Assembly: GCF_024723825.1 (NCBI RefSeq)
Contig: NZ_JANQBQ010000001.1
Span: 310,001-374,000, forward strand
DNA: 64,000 nt
Source: Romboutsia lituseburensis
GTDB taxonomy: Bacteria > Bacillota > Clostridia > Peptostreptococcales > Peptostreptococcaceae
Direction of reading: 5' to 3'
In this document: one piece after another, positions 53,517 to 62,646 of the stretch
Position numbering within the stretch: the first letter of the stretch is position 1
Layout: each line of letters opens with the position of its first letter
Program-made: the position numbers and the translations under genes
The notes under the pieces: generated by a model
What the model saw: only the letters and a program-made list of their open reading frames with translations
What the model was told of the DNA's origin: nothing
Database searches by the model: none

Positions 53517-54155
53517 ATGACAGGAAAGGAATTGTGGAAGGTTTTTTCAAAAGGTATATATGACGAAAATCCTGTATTTAGATTAGCTCTTAGTTTGTGT
53601 CCTGCATTAGCAGTAACATCAAGTGCTATAAATGCGCTAACAATGGGGCTTTGTGTAATGTTTGTAATAACAGCTAATAATACAGTGGTTTCTATAACAA
53701 GGAAAGTAGTAAATCCAAAGGTACGTGTACCTGTTTATATAACATCAATAGCTACAATAGTTACAGTAGTTCAATTAGTACTTCAAGCGTATTTTCCTCT
53801 TTTATATAAGGACTTAGGGATATATCTATCATTAATAGTTGTGTTTGCAATAATACTTGCTAGAGCAGAAGTTTTTGCATCTAAAAACAAAGTTTTACTA
53901 TCATTTTTGGATGGATTAGGTATGGGGTGTGGATTTACTGTAGCAATGGTATTTATAGGGATAATAAGAGAATTATTAGGGAATGGAACTATATTTGGGG
54001 TTACTATGCTAGGATCATGGTATAATCCAGCGCTAATAATGATATTGCCACCAGGAGCATTCATACTGATAGGATATATTATTGGAGCAATGAATTTACA
54101 TGACTCTAAAAAAGTAAAAAAGAAAAGTAAAGAAAATAAAGTAATATCTTCATAA
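53517..54155 (+). CDS. rnfE: RnfE, integral membrane subunit
   Basis: A 212-residue protein with six membrane segments, starting ENPVFRLALSLCPALAVTSSA and containing FLDGLGMGCGFTVAMVFIGIIRELLGNGT. Together with RnfA it holds an Fe-S centre between the halves of the complex, with cysteines in LCPALA and MGCGF at the expected places. Confidence 0.95.
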   Translation: MTGKELWKVFSKGIYDENPVFRLALSLCPALAVTSSAINALTMGLCVMFVITANNTVVSITRKVVNPKVRVPVYITSIATIVTVVQLVLQAYFPLLYKDLGIYLSLIVVFAIILARAEVFASKNKVLLSFLDGLGMGCGFTVAMVFIGIIRELLGNGTIFGVTMLGSWYNPALIMILPPGAFILIGYIIGAMNLHDSKKVKKKSKENKVISS

Positions 54156-54185
54156 GTTAATCATAAATAGATGGAGGTGTAATGT

Positions 54186-54761
54186 ATGAAAGAATACTTG
54201 ATACTGTTTATATCAACAGTATTAGTTAATAACTTTGTATTAACTAGATTCTTAGGATTGTGTATATTCTTTGGAGTATCAAAAAATTTAAGTGCATCTG
54301 TTGGAATGGGAATGGCCGTCACTTCAGTAATGACACTGAGCTCAATACTTGCATGGGTAGTTCTTCATTTTGTATTGATTCCTCTAAATTTAGTATTTTT
54401 AAAAACAGTAGTTTTTGTACTTTTAATTGCAAGTTTTGTTCAATTATTAGAGTTAACAATTAAAAAGTTTGCTCCTACATTATATGGTATGTGGGGGATA
54501 TATTTACTATTAATAGCAACTAACTGTGTTGTATTAGGTGTTCCTTTAATAAATGCAGATAATAATTATCCATTTATGATGAGTGTAGTTGAAGCGTTAG
54601 GTTCTGGAATTGGTTTTGCATTAGCTATAACATTGATGGCTAGTTTAAGAGAAAAATTAGTATATGCTAATGTACCTAAACCATTACAGGGGATGGGAAT
54701 TGCTTTTATATTAGCAGGAATGTTAGCATTATCTTTTTTAGGATTTTCAGGAATGATATAA
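54186..54761 (+). CDS. rnfA: RnfA, integral membrane subunit
   Basis: A 191-residue protein with six membrane segments, homologous to RnfE in opposite topology. VNNFVLTRFLGLCIFFGVSK and YLLLIATNCVVLGVPLINA carry the paired cysteines. GGAGGTG ribosome site. Confidence 0.96.
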   Translation: MKEYLILFISTVLVNNFVLTRFLGLCIFFGVSKNLSASVGMGMAVTSVMTLSSILAWVVLHFVLIPLNLVFLKTVVFVLLIASFVQLLELTIKKFAPTLYGMWGIYLLLIATNCVVLGVPLINADNNYPFMMSVVEALGSGIGFALAITLMASLREKLVYANVPKPLQGMGIAFILAGMLALSFLGFSGMI

Positions 54762-54787
54762 AGATGTTTTAAAAAGGAGTGAAATAT

Positions 54788-55606
54788 ATGGAGACTGCTA
54801 TATTAATAGTAGTATTATTAACATCGGTGGGTATATTCTTTGGACTTATACTAGCTATAGCAAATAAAAAATTTGAAGTAGAAACCAATCCTTTAATACA
54901 CATAGTAGAAGATGTCCTTCCTAAAGGACAGTGTGGGGCTTGTGGATATGCTGGATGCTTGGCATATGCAGAAGCTGTAGTATTAGATGAAGATGTACCT
55001 CCTAATCTATGCATACCAGGAAAAGAGTTGGTTGCAAATATGGTAGCAGAGTTAACAGGCAAAAAAGCAGAAGAAATTGAACCTAGATATGCTTGTTTAA
55101 AATGTAATGGATGTAGGGGGAATACTACTGTAAAGTATAATTATGAAGGGATACAAGATTGTATTTGTGCAAATAGTTTGCTAGGAGGAGCTAAAGAATG
55201 CTCATTTGGATGTTTAGGGTTAGGTACATGTGTAAAAAATTGTCCATTTGATGCTATAGAAATGGGTGAAAATAATTTACCAATTATAAATAAGGATTTA
55301 TGCACTGGATGTGGAAAATGTGAAAGTATATGTCCAAAACATGTTATAAAAATGGTTGCACAAGACACTATAGTTGTAGTTAGTTGCAATAGTTTAGACA
55401 AAGGATCTATAGCCAAAAAAGCTTGTAGTGTATCTTGTTTGGGTTGTGGTATATGTGCTAAAAATTGTGAGCATAATGCTATAAAAATAGAGAATAATTT
55501 AGCTATAGTAGATGAGTCAGTCTGCATAGATAAATGCAAGAATCCAAAATGTTTGATTAAATGTCCAACGGGGGCATTAAATTATTATGATGAAGAAATG
55601 AAATAA
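54788..55606 (+). CDS. rnfB: RnfB, ferredoxin-accepting Fe-S subunit
   Basis: A 272-residue protein: N-terminal membrane helix (3-25), the CGACGYAGCLAYAEAV four-cysteine domain (about 49), then three ferredoxin-like regions with CSFGCLGLGTCVKNCPFDAI, CTGCGKCESICPKHV and CLGCGICAKNCEHNAI. It receives electrons from reduced ferredoxin. The ATG at 54788, 8 nt after AAAAGGAG, is chosen over a GTG at 54779. Last gene of the operon, with a terminator directly after it. Confidence 0.95.
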   Translation: METAILIVVLLTSVGIFFGLILAIANKKFEVETNPLIHIVEDVLPKGQCGACGYAGCLAYAEAVVLDEDVPPNLCIPGKELVANMVAELTGKKAEEIEPRYACLKCNGCRGNTTVKYNYEGIQDCICANSLLGGAKECSFGCLGLGTCVKNCPFDAIEMGENNLPIINKDLCTGCGKCESICPKHVIKMVAQDTIVVVSCNSLDKGSIAKKACSVSCLGCGICAKNCEHNAIKIENNLAIVDESVCIDKCKNPKCLIKCPTGALNYYDEEMK

Positions 55607-55608
55607 AC

Positions 55609-55650
55609 AGAAAAAGAGCTATATAAATATAATTAATAGCTCTTTTTCTT
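55609..55650 (+). terminator. Terminator of the rnf operon
   Basis: AGAAAAAGAGCTAT pairs with ATAGCTCTTTTTCT. Confidence 0.92.
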
Positions 55651-55950
55651 ATTTAAGATAACTACATATACGTTAAAAATATGTAAAATAAATTTATTTT
55701 CAGAAATTTAGTATGAATTTTTACAATTAGAAAATTAAAGAAAGTTTATAAAATAAGAAAGTAAATAGATAAATTTATTTTAAAATATATAGTAAATATA
55801 TTATATGAGATTCTTTAATTTAAATATAGTAAACATAAATAAATTTAAAAATAGAATTACATATAATTACAAATAGTACAAAAGTATTGCATATAAGTTG
55901 TATAATAGTATATGATGTAATAATGGTTAATAAATATTAGGAGAAAAAAT
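55651..55950. other. AT-rich gap before the flippase-like gene
   Basis: About 300 bases without a gene or clear structure; it must contain the promoter of the gene at 55951. Confidence 0.35.
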
Positions 55951-57015
55951 ATGACAAAATTAACTAAAAAGAAAAAAGCTTTAATTCAATATGGTTTTTT
56001 ATTGTTTCTAATATGCCTTACAACTTATGTAGTATCAACAACATTAGACATAAAGTTAATTCCTCATATTATAGAAATTGTTAATAAAAAATTTCTGGCA
56101 CTTGGAATTCTTTTAATGATAGGATATATACTATTTGAATCTTTAATACTTGAAATAATAATAAATGCCATACAAAAGACTAAAATAAAGCTCATAGGAT
56201 TTAAAATTGGTACAATGGGATTATACTATAATCTAGTAACACCATTTGCTTCAGGAAGCCAACCGATACAAGTATATAGTCTAACTCAGTATAATGTAAG
56301 TCTTAGTAAGTCAATAGCTATAATTACTAATAAGACAGTATTATTTCAAACTATAGTAACCATATATTGTGGCGTTTTTATAATCGGAAATATGAGTATT
56401 TTAAAAAGCGAAATGCCATCAGTTATGCTAATGATGACAATCGGGATGATTATGAATGTAATTATGCTTATTACAGGAATGCTAATTGTATGTAGTCCTA
56501 AAAAAATTAAATTTTTAGTAAACATTATTATCGATATGTTGTCAAAATTAAAAATATTTAAAAATTTAAAATGTAAAAAATCTACGGTAAATTTATATAT
56601 AGACGAATATAGTTATTCAATAAAAATATTTATAAAGAATAAAAAAGCTCTTATAACAAGCATATTGTTAACGATAATACAATTGACAGTATTTTTTAGT
56701 ATAACATACTGTATTTATAAAGCATTTAATTTAAATAGTCAAAATTATATTGAGATTTTAACTTTACAAGTGTTTTTATATATGGCTGTTTCGCCAGTTC
56801 CAACACCAGGGAATGTAGGTGCAAATGAAATTGCATTTTTAACTATATTTGCTAATGTATTTCCAAAAGAACTTTCTGGATTTGCAGTATTTTTGTATGG
56901 TGCATTTATTTACTACTTTGTAGTAATAATTTGTGGCATATTTACCGTAAATACTCATTATCATATGGGGAAATATAAAAATAGAAAAAAATTAAAGTTA
57001 GTTAAAGCAAAATAA
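55951..57015 (+). CDS. Lysylphosphatidylglycerol synthase TM-region (UPF0104) family membrane protein
   Basis: A 354-residue protein with seven to eight membrane segments, matching the membrane half of MprF (flippase domain), without the aminoacyl-transferase domain. Blocks: LYYNLVTPFASGSQPIQVYSL and AVSPVPTPGNVGANEIAFL. Such stand-alone proteins may move lipids or glycolipids across the membrane, and neighbours give no further hint. Ribosome site AGGAG. Confidence 0.85.
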   Translation: MTKLTKKKKALIQYGFLLFLICLTTYVVSTTLDIKLIPHIIEIVNKKFLALGILLMIGYILFESLILEIIINAIQKTKIKLIGFKIGTMGLYYNLVTPFASGSQPIQVYSLTQYNVSLSKSIAIITNKTVLFQTIVTIYCGVFIIGNMSILKSEMPSVMLMMTIGMIMNVIMLITGMLIVCSPKKIKFLVNIIIDMLSKLKIFKNLKCKKSTVNLYIDEYSYSIKIFIKNKKALITSILLTIIQLTVFFSITYCIYKAFNLNSQNYIEILTLQVFLYMAVSPVPTPGNVGANEIAFLTIFANVFPKELSGFAVFLYGAFIYYFVVIICGIFTVNTHYHMGKYKNRKKLKLVKAK

Positions 57016-57047
57016 AAATAATATATATTTTAAGTGTATTTTTTATT

Positions 57048-57092
57048 AAACAAGATAATTTTTGTATTAAACATAGATTATCTTGTTTTTTA
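57048..57092 (+). terminator. Terminator after the flippase-like gene
   Basis: AAACAAGATAAT pairs with ATTATCTTGTTT followed by T residues, with a 17-nt loop. Confidence 0.82.
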
Positions 57093-57376
57093 TTGTATGT
57101 ACATCTAAATGGTGTACAAATACAGTTTCAGGAAGCGATGAAACTTGGGAACTAATCAAATAAAAACAGTTAAAACTAGCCGAATAAATTTCAGATAATT
57201 TTTATCCATAAAATGTATCATTATAAAAAAATGAAATGTTTTTACTATCAATAGTTGTATAAATATATACATAACTTTTAGTTTTTTACGATTTTATGTA
57301 TAATATGTAGTATGTAGATCTAGAATTGCGAACAGCAATTTTTCTAAAAATGTATTATACAATAGGAGGGGATTAG
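57093..57376. other. Gap with possible gene remnant and leader hairpin
   Basis: A plus-strand frame near 57100-57163 reads SKWCTNTVSGSDETWELIK and stops; it looks like a small leftover of a secreted carbohydrate-binding protein, without a start. Nearer the next gene, AATTGC-GAACA-GCAATT (57327-57343) is a perfect short hairpin about 33 nt before the GTG start. Confidence 0.35.
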
Positions 57377-58186
57377 GTGGTTAAATTAATAGCAACGGAT
57401 ATGGATGGGACATTACTAAATAGTAATCATAAAATTCCAAATGACTTTAAGGAAACTATAAGTGCTTTGAAAGAAAATGATATAATGTTTGCTATATCTA
57501 CAGGAAGGAATTATTTAGATATATCTTATAAATTTGATGATTACAAAGATGAATTATTATTTATTTGTGAAAATGGAACAGGAATATATTATAAAGATAA
57601 ATGCATATACTCAAAGTTTTTGGAAAAGGATACTATAAAGAAGCTAGTAGAACTGGGGCGTAAAGTAGATAATGCATATCCTATGCTATGCGGAACAAGA
57701 GGACTGTATTTAGAAGATGAAACAATTCTTGAGCAGTTAAACGTGCTTTTTCCTATGAATTTACCAATTACAAAAGTAGATTCATTATTAAATGTAGAAG
57801 ATGGAATATTTAAAGTTAATATGTTTGACTTAATAGACGCTGAAACTAATAGTTATCCTATATTTAAAAATGAAAAAATAGAAGGTGTAACATTAACTCC
57901 ATCAGGTAGATATTGGTTAGATATGTCTAGTTTGGGGACAAATAAGGGAATAGCGATAAAAAAAGTACAAAATATGTTTGATATAGATTATAAAGAAACC
58001 ATGGTTTTTGGAGATCATTTAAATGATATAGAGATGATGAAAAGTGCTTATTACAGCTATGCAATGAAAAATGGGCATGAAGACGTAAAAGAGGTTGCAA
58101 ATTTCGAAACTAAATATACAAATGAAGAATGTGGAGTGACAAAAACTATACAAGAAGAAATTTTACAAAGTAAAGAATTAGCATAA
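57377..58186 (+). CDS. HAD-superfamily Cof-type phosphatase
   Basis: A 269-residue Cof/YkrA-type hydrolase. Motif I is ATDMDGTLLNS with the nucleophile aspartate at about 8, motif II is the serine/threonine in FAISTGRNY, motif III is the lysine in NKGIAIKKV, and motif IV is VFGDHLNDIEMMK. The C2-type cap lies between. It likely dephosphorylates sugar phosphates or phosphorylated cofactors. The frame starts at GTG after AGGAGGGGATTAG. Confidence 0.9.
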   Translation: MVKLIATDMDGTLLNSNHKIPNDFKETISALKENDIMFAISTGRNYLDISYKFDDYKDELLFICENGTGIYYKDKCIYSKFLEKDTIKKLVELGRKVDNAYPMLCGTRGLYLEDETILEQLNVLFPMNLPITKVDSLLNVEDGIFKVNMFDLIDAETNSYPIFKNEKIEGVTLTPSGRYWLDMSSLGTNKGIAIKKVQNMFDIDYKETMVFGDHLNDIEMMKSAYYSYAMKNGHEDVKEVANFETKYTNEECGVTKTIQEEILQSKELA

Positions 58187-58188
58187 CA

Positions 58189-58240
58189 TAAAAAGCTATT
58201 AAAAAATGTATTAACATATATTTTTTAATAGCTTTTTTAT
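58189..58240 (+). terminator. Terminator of the HAD phosphatase gene
   Basis: AAAAAGCTATTAAAAAAT pairs with ATTTTTTAATAGCTTTTTT, with a T run. Confidence 0.9.
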
Positions 58241-58557
58241 ATATAAAGAATTATATATAGTTTAAAAGACTATAAAAATATAAATTAAAAATTTAAAAGT
58301 TAAAAAATTAAAATATACACAAATATGTTATTAAGTTTATAATGAAAATTTGCTATATAGGATTAGTAAAAGTGACTTAAGATTATATTTAAAATAATCC
58401 TTTTTATTTATACAATGATTAAAAATATACAAATAATTAATAATAAATAATAGAACTAAAGTTAAAAATATCAAAAAAATAAAAAAAATTATAGTAGTAA
58501 AACTTAAAGAACTGGACAATTTAAAAGTAAAGATAAATAAAAAGAAAGGAAAAAAAT
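58241..58557. other. Gap with a terminator-like hairpin
   Basis: No gene. AGGATTA (58359-58365) and TAATCCT (58395-58401), followed by TTTTTA, form a hairpin with a 29-nt loop that could end a small RNA started upstream. The right end holds the promoter of the small ORFs. Confidence 0.35.
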
Positions 58558-58722
58558 ATGAAAAATAAAAGAGAAGAATTTGATAATAATAAAGAAATGA
58601 AAAAGCTATTAAAAGAAAATTCCACTAGAATGGAGATAGCTAAAGAAATACAATCGAATAAGAAGATATCAGAAATAGTAGGAGAAAGATTAGCTAGCAA
58701 GAAACGTTTCCCACCATGTTAA
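58558..58722 (+). CDS. Small ORF, 54 residues, charged with C-terminal cysteine
   Basis: ATG after GAAAGGAAAAAAAT opens a frame coding for a Lys/Glu-rich helical peptide ending KKRFPPC. Not recognised. It is 23 nt before a second small ORF with a good ribosome site, so the two look like a bicistronic unit. No membrane segment is visible. Confidence 0.55.
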   Translation: MKNKREEFDNNKEMKKLLKENSTRMEIAKEIQSNKKISEIVGERLASKKRFPPC

Positions 58723-58745
58723 AAATGTGTTAGAGGAGTGATTAA

Positions 58746-58901
58746 ATGAGCGATAGCAGATTTTCAAATGGACATTACGATGACGCCCTACAGTTTACGA
58801 AAGACGTACTTTCGAATAGTTCCTCTATTGAAGAAATAATTTTTAATGCAAATATTGTTGAAGAGAGTGAAGATGAAGTAAAAGAAAGATTAAAAAAATA
58901 G
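58746..58901 (+). CDS. Small ORF, 51 residues, acidic
   Basis: ATG after GAGGAGTGATTAA. The product (MSDSRFSNGHYDDALQFTKD ... VEESEDEVKERLKK) is acidic and soluble. Not recognised. The gene is complete and is followed directly by the 5' arm of the terminator that an IS element has split. Confidence 0.55.
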   Translation: MSDSRFSNGHYDDALQFTKDVLSNSSSIEEIIFNANIVEESEDEVKERLKK

Positions 58902-58975
58902 AAAATAAAAAAGTAGCTTAAAATTGTACTGCACCCCAATTGTTAGACCAAAATCTAACGATTGAGGTGTTTTTT

Positions 58976-59389
58976 ATGGCTAAACATGATTTTAACTTTA
59001 AAATGAAAGTTGTTAAATCATACTTAGATGGAGAAGGAGGGCTTGGTTCAATAGCAAAGCAATATGGCCTTGGTAGTGAAACTCAAGTTAAAACATGGGT
59101 TAATGTATACAATACATTAGGAGAAGAGGAATTAAAAAGAAAAAAACAAAGAACTTGTTATACTATACAGTTCAAGCTAGATGTTATAAACTATATGTTA
59201 ATAACTAAATCTAGTGTGCAAGAAGTCGCTAACCATTTTGGTATGAACAATATCTCACTTATAGTAACTTGGAAACAAAAATTTTTAAATGATGGTGTCG
59301 ATGCCTTGTTAAAAAAGAAAGGGATACCAATCATGAATAAAAATATTAAACAAGAAAAAATTAACAAGAGAAGAAGAGTTAGAGCGTGA
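58976..59389 (+). pseudogene. IS3-family OrfA, frameshifted
   Basis: From ATG 58976, OrfA has two helix-turn-helix units (MVVKSYLDGEGGLGSIAKQYGLG-like start, then SSVQEVANHFGMNN). Near the A6 run at 59355-59360 the frame goes wrong, giving KINKRRRVRA and a stop at 59389. In the next frame the normal OrfA end continues: KLTREEELERENELLRAEFA then FLKKLRVSG, the leucine-zipper part. A one-base indel is the simplest cause. Confidence 0.85.
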
Positions 59390-59422
59390 AAATGAACTTT
59401 TAAGAGCGGAGTTCGCTTTTTT

Positions 59423-60362
59423 AAAAAAGCTGCGTGTTTCAGGGATGAATGTTCCAGAAAGGCTAAAAGCCAATGCGAAGCAAAAGTAATTTATAATCTT
59501 CGTAAGAATTTTAAGCTATCTATTCTCCTTGAAGCTACTAAGTTCCCTAAATCAACATATATGTACTGGCAAAAAAGATTTGATAGTGAAAATCCAGATA
59601 AGGATATTGAAGAAAAAATTAAATCAATCTTTGAAATACATATCGGAAGATATGGCTATCGCCGAATTACAGCTACATTAAGAGATGAGGATATATTTAT
59701 TAACCAAAAGAAAGTGAGACGTATTATAAAAAAACTAGAACTTAAATGTACAGCATTTTCTCATAAATCACGTAAGTATAATTCATATAAAGGTACACTT
59801 GGAAAGATAGCTAATAATAAAATTAATAGAAGATTTACAACATCAGTACAACATCAGAAGATAACAACTGATACAACTGAGTTTAAAACAGATGATAATG
59901 GAAGAATATCTATAAAGACAGCATATCTTGATCCATTTTTAGATATTTTTAATGGAGAAATTTTGTCATATAGTATATCAGAAAAACCTAATTTCAAGTC
60001 TATAAGTGAGGCTTTAAATAAAGCTATAAGTATTACAAATGATTGCAACTTTAGGAGAACTTTTCACTCAGATCAAGGTTGGGCATATCAAATGAATAAA
60101 TATAGTAAGATACTTAAAAGTAATAAAATATTTCAAAGTATGTCTCGAAAGGGTACATGCCTTGATAATTCACCTATGGAAAATTTTTTTTGAATAATGA
60201 AACAAGAAATGTATTATGGTAAGATACATAGGCGTTTCGAAGAACTAAAGTTAGCTATAGAAGAATACATTTATTACTATAATAATAAAAGAATTAAAGA
60301 AAAATCAAAGTGGCGTAGTCGGGTTGACTATAGAATTAAATATGAATCTAAAATTGCATAAA
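59423..60362 (+). pseudogene. IS3-family OrfB (DDE integrase), nonsense mutation
   Basis: OrfB would be reached by -1 slippage on AAAAAAG (59423-59429), giving KKAACFRDECSRKAKSQCEA. It continues to the DDE core: D in TTDTTEFK, D in FHSDQGWAYQ, E in SPMENFF. A TGA at 60191-60193 follows immediately after FF, where IS3 transposases have G (GGA). The frame then resumes with IMKQEMYYGKIHRRFEELK and ends at 60360-60362. The last 56 residues are lost, so the element is unlikely to move by itself. Confidence 0.88.
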
Positions 60363-60509
60363 GTCCAACTTTTGGGTCTCAGTACAAATATAGTTAAGCT
60401 ACTTTTTTATTATATAAAAATTAAAAAATTTAGAAAATTTGGTAAAAAATAAATTTAACAGTGATATAATTAAACTAAGCTTAAATTTTCATCAAAAGGG
60501 GTGAAATAG

Positions 60510-61760
60510 ATGAAGAATTTTTTTAGTTCGTATAAAGGACTACCTAGAGAAATTTATATTCTATTTATAGGAAAAATTGTAAACTGTATAGGATCTTTTG
60601 TACACCCTCTTATGTCATTAATACTAACTCAAAGGATCGGGATGTCGGCTTTTGAGGCTGGCCAATTTGTAACAATTCTAGCTATATGCCAAGTTCCATG
60701 TATGATAATAGGAGGAAAATTAAGTGATAGTTTTGGACGAAGAAAGGTAATTATAGTATTTCAACTATTAGGTGCTAGTATGCTTATAGTATGTGGAATA
60801 ATGCCAACTAGTATATTAACCGCACAAATTATGATATTATCATCTTGTTTTTATGCTTTTTCAACTCCAGCATATGATGCTTTAAATGCAGATTTAACTA
60901 ATGAAGAAAATAGGAAAGAAGCTTATTCTCTATTATATATGGGAGTAAATATAGGATTTTCTATAGGACCAATATTAGGTGGACTTTTATATAAGGACTA
61001 TTTGAATATAATCTTTATAGGAGATGCAATAACAACTGTCATAGCATTAGGACTATTTATTTTATATGTGAAAGAGCCTAAACATAAAGTTGAAGAAATA
61101 AAAAGTTTAGAAGATAAAGAACATGATGAATTTTCTAAAGTATCTACATTAAAAATATTGTATAAACTTCCTATCTTAATTCTATTTCCAGTAATGATGC
61201 TTTTATATCAATTTTCATATTCACAATGGGGATTTTCTCTACCTTTACAAATGGGAGAGTTATTTGGAGCGGATGGAGCTAGATTATATGGATTACTAGG
61301 AACAGCCAATGGAATAACTGTAATTGCATTAACTCCTATTTTAACTAATTTAACTAAAAAATTTAACTCTTTAAATGTAATAAGTATAGGTGGAACTTTA
61401 TATGGACTATGTTTTTTAGTTATAGCATTTGCAGATAAAATGATTTTATTTTTTATAGCAGTAATATTGTTAACTATAGGTGAAGTTTTAATAGCTATAA
61501 ATAGTTCAGCTTTTATAGCTAACAATACACCAGCTTCACATAGGGGAAGAATTAGCTCATTTATTCCTATGATTTCTGGAGCAGGATATGCTTTAGGACC
61601 TATGATAATGGGGAAAATTATAGATTTAAATGGAATATTTATAGCATGGATAATAGTTACGTGTGTAGCATTTATAGGTTCAATAGGTATATTATTATTA
61701 AAAAAGATGAGTTTAAAGGAGCTTAGATATAATAGTTGTAGTGCATTTGAACGAAAATAA
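60510..61760 (+). CDS. MFS transporter
   Basis: A 416-residue protein with twelve membrane segments. The MFS signature lies in loop 2-3 (GGKLSDSFGRRKVII, about 69-83). It is a drug-exporter-like member (MgrB/YfkF-like by general look), with a central cytosolic loop at 188-215. Substrate unknown. Ribosome site AAAGGGG; closed by a terminator. Confidence 0.9.
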   Translation: MKNFFSSYKGLPREIYILFIGKIVNCIGSFVHPLMSLILTQRIGMSAFEAGQFVTILAICQVPCMIIGGKLSDSFGRRKVIIVFQLLGASMLIVCGIMPTSILTAQIMILSSCFYAFSTPAYDALNADLTNEENRKEAYSLLYMGVNIGFSIGPILGGLLYKDYLNIIFIGDAITTVIALGLFILYVKEPKHKVEEIKSLEDKEHDEFSKVSTLKILYKLPILILFPVMMLLYQFSYSQWGFSLPLQMGELFGADGARLYGLLGTANGITVIALTPILTNLTKKFNSLNVISIGGTLYGLCFLVIAFADKMILFFIAVILLTIGEVLIAINSSAFIANNTPASHRGRISSFIPMISGAGYALGPMIMGKIIDLNGIFIAWIIVTCVAFIGSIGILLLKKMSLKELRYNSCSAFERK

Positions 61761-61763
61761 TGA

Positions 61764-61812
61764 AATAAAAAAGCTATTTAAAAATTTAATGATTTTTATA
61801 GCTTTTTTTATT
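61764..61812 (+). terminator. Terminator of the MFS gene
   Basis: AATAAAAAAGCTATTTAAAAAT pairs (with a small mismatch) with ATTTTTATAGCTTTTTTTATT. Confidence 0.85.
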
Positions 61813-61935
61813 GTTTAAATAATATTCTAATCATTAAATTATATAATAATGTAAAAATTTTACAATAGTGAGAAAAGAGTGTATATTATAATTATATAAG
61901 CTAACATACATTTAAATCATCAAGGAGGAGTATAT

Positions 61936-62646
61936 GTGTTTAAAGTAGTTATTTGTGAGGACTGCGAAAATTCGAGGGAGTTAATAAAGGAAACTTTAAA
62001 AGAAATTCAAAATAATAATAAATATACAATTAAAACTATAGAGTTTGAAAATGGGGAAGAACTAGTTAATAACTATCCAGAAAACATAGATATATTTATG
62101 CTGGATATAGAAATGGGTAAGCTATCAGGTATGGATGTAGCTAGAGAAATAAGAAAAAGGGACAACAATACACAAATTATATTTACAACTGGAAATCCAT
62201 CTTACCTACAAGAAGGATATGAAGTTCGTGCATACAGGTATTTAATAAAGCCATTTAGTGTTGATGAATTAAAGCAACACGTATTAGCGTGTATAAATGA
62301 CATAAAAATCAAAAAATCAAAAAATATAGTTGTACAAGAAAAAAATAATATTTATAAAATACCTATAGATGAAATACTTTATATTGAAGTTTATAAGAAA
62401 GATATAACTATACACACAAAAAATAGTGAATATCAAGTTAAAATGAGTATTACTAATATCGAAAAAGAGTTGATACAGTATAATTTTTTTAGATGTCATA
62501 GAAGTTATCTAGTTAATTTAAAAAAAGTAGATTCTTTAAAGGGAAATATAATAATTATAAAAAATCTAGAAATACCCGTTAGCAGATATAGGTTAAATGA
62601 ATTTAAATGTAGGCTAGCAAAATCTTTAGGAGAAATTCTATGTTAG
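61936..62646 (+). CDS. LytTR-type response regulator (AgrA/VirR-like)
   Basis: A 236-residue regulator starting at GTG after GGAGGAG. The receiver domain (1-120) has the acidic pair in CEDCENS, the phosphoacceptor in IFMLDIEMGKLSG (Asp about 58) and lysine in RYLIKPFS. The LytTR DNA-binding domain (130-235) has ILYIEVYKKDITIHT, FFRCHRSYLVNLKKVDSL and PVSRYRL. It is cotranslated with the kinase gene (7-nt overlap), in the arrangement of agr quorum-sensing systems. Confidence 0.92.
   Translation: MFKVVICEDCENSRELIKETLKEIQNNNKYTIKTIEFENGEELVNNYPENIDIFMLDIEMGKLSGMDVAREIRKRDNNTQIIFTTGNPSYLQEGYEVRAYRYLIKPFSVDELKQHVLACINDIKIKKSKNIVVQEKNNIYKIPIDEILYIEVYKKDITIHTKNSEYQVKMSITNIEKELIQYNFFRCHRSYLVNLKKVDSLKGNIIIIKNLEIPVSRYRLNEFKCRLAKSLGEILC

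Larger units (their letters stand above)
58925..60386 (+). mobile_element. IS3-family (IS150-like) insertion sequence, decayed
   Basis: The ends are TGTACTG (58925-58931) and CAGTACA (60380-60386), within longer imperfect inverted repeats (left TGTACTGcACCCCAA, right, reversed, TGTACTGAGACCCAA). Length is 1,462 bp. AAT stands on both sides (58922-58924 and 60387-60389), a 3-bp target duplication typical of IS3. It holds orfA and orfB, both damaged. The family assignment rests on the ends, the size and the DDE transposase. Confidence 0.93.
58907..60408 (+). terminator. Terminator of the small ORF pair, split by the IS element
   Basis: AAAAAAGTAGCTTAA (58907-58921) lies left of the element and its perfect inverse complement TTAAGCTACTTTTTT (60394-60408) lies right of it. 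If the element and one copy of the target duplication are removed, they form one intrinsic terminator with a 15-bp stem, a loop of a few bases and a T run. Confidence 0.85.

Noticed and set aside
58904-60412. Arms AAAAAAGTAGCTTAA / TTAAGCTACTTTTTT as the inverted repeats of the IS
   Set aside because: They lie outside the TG...CA ends and outside the AAT duplication, and look like the two arms of a host terminator.
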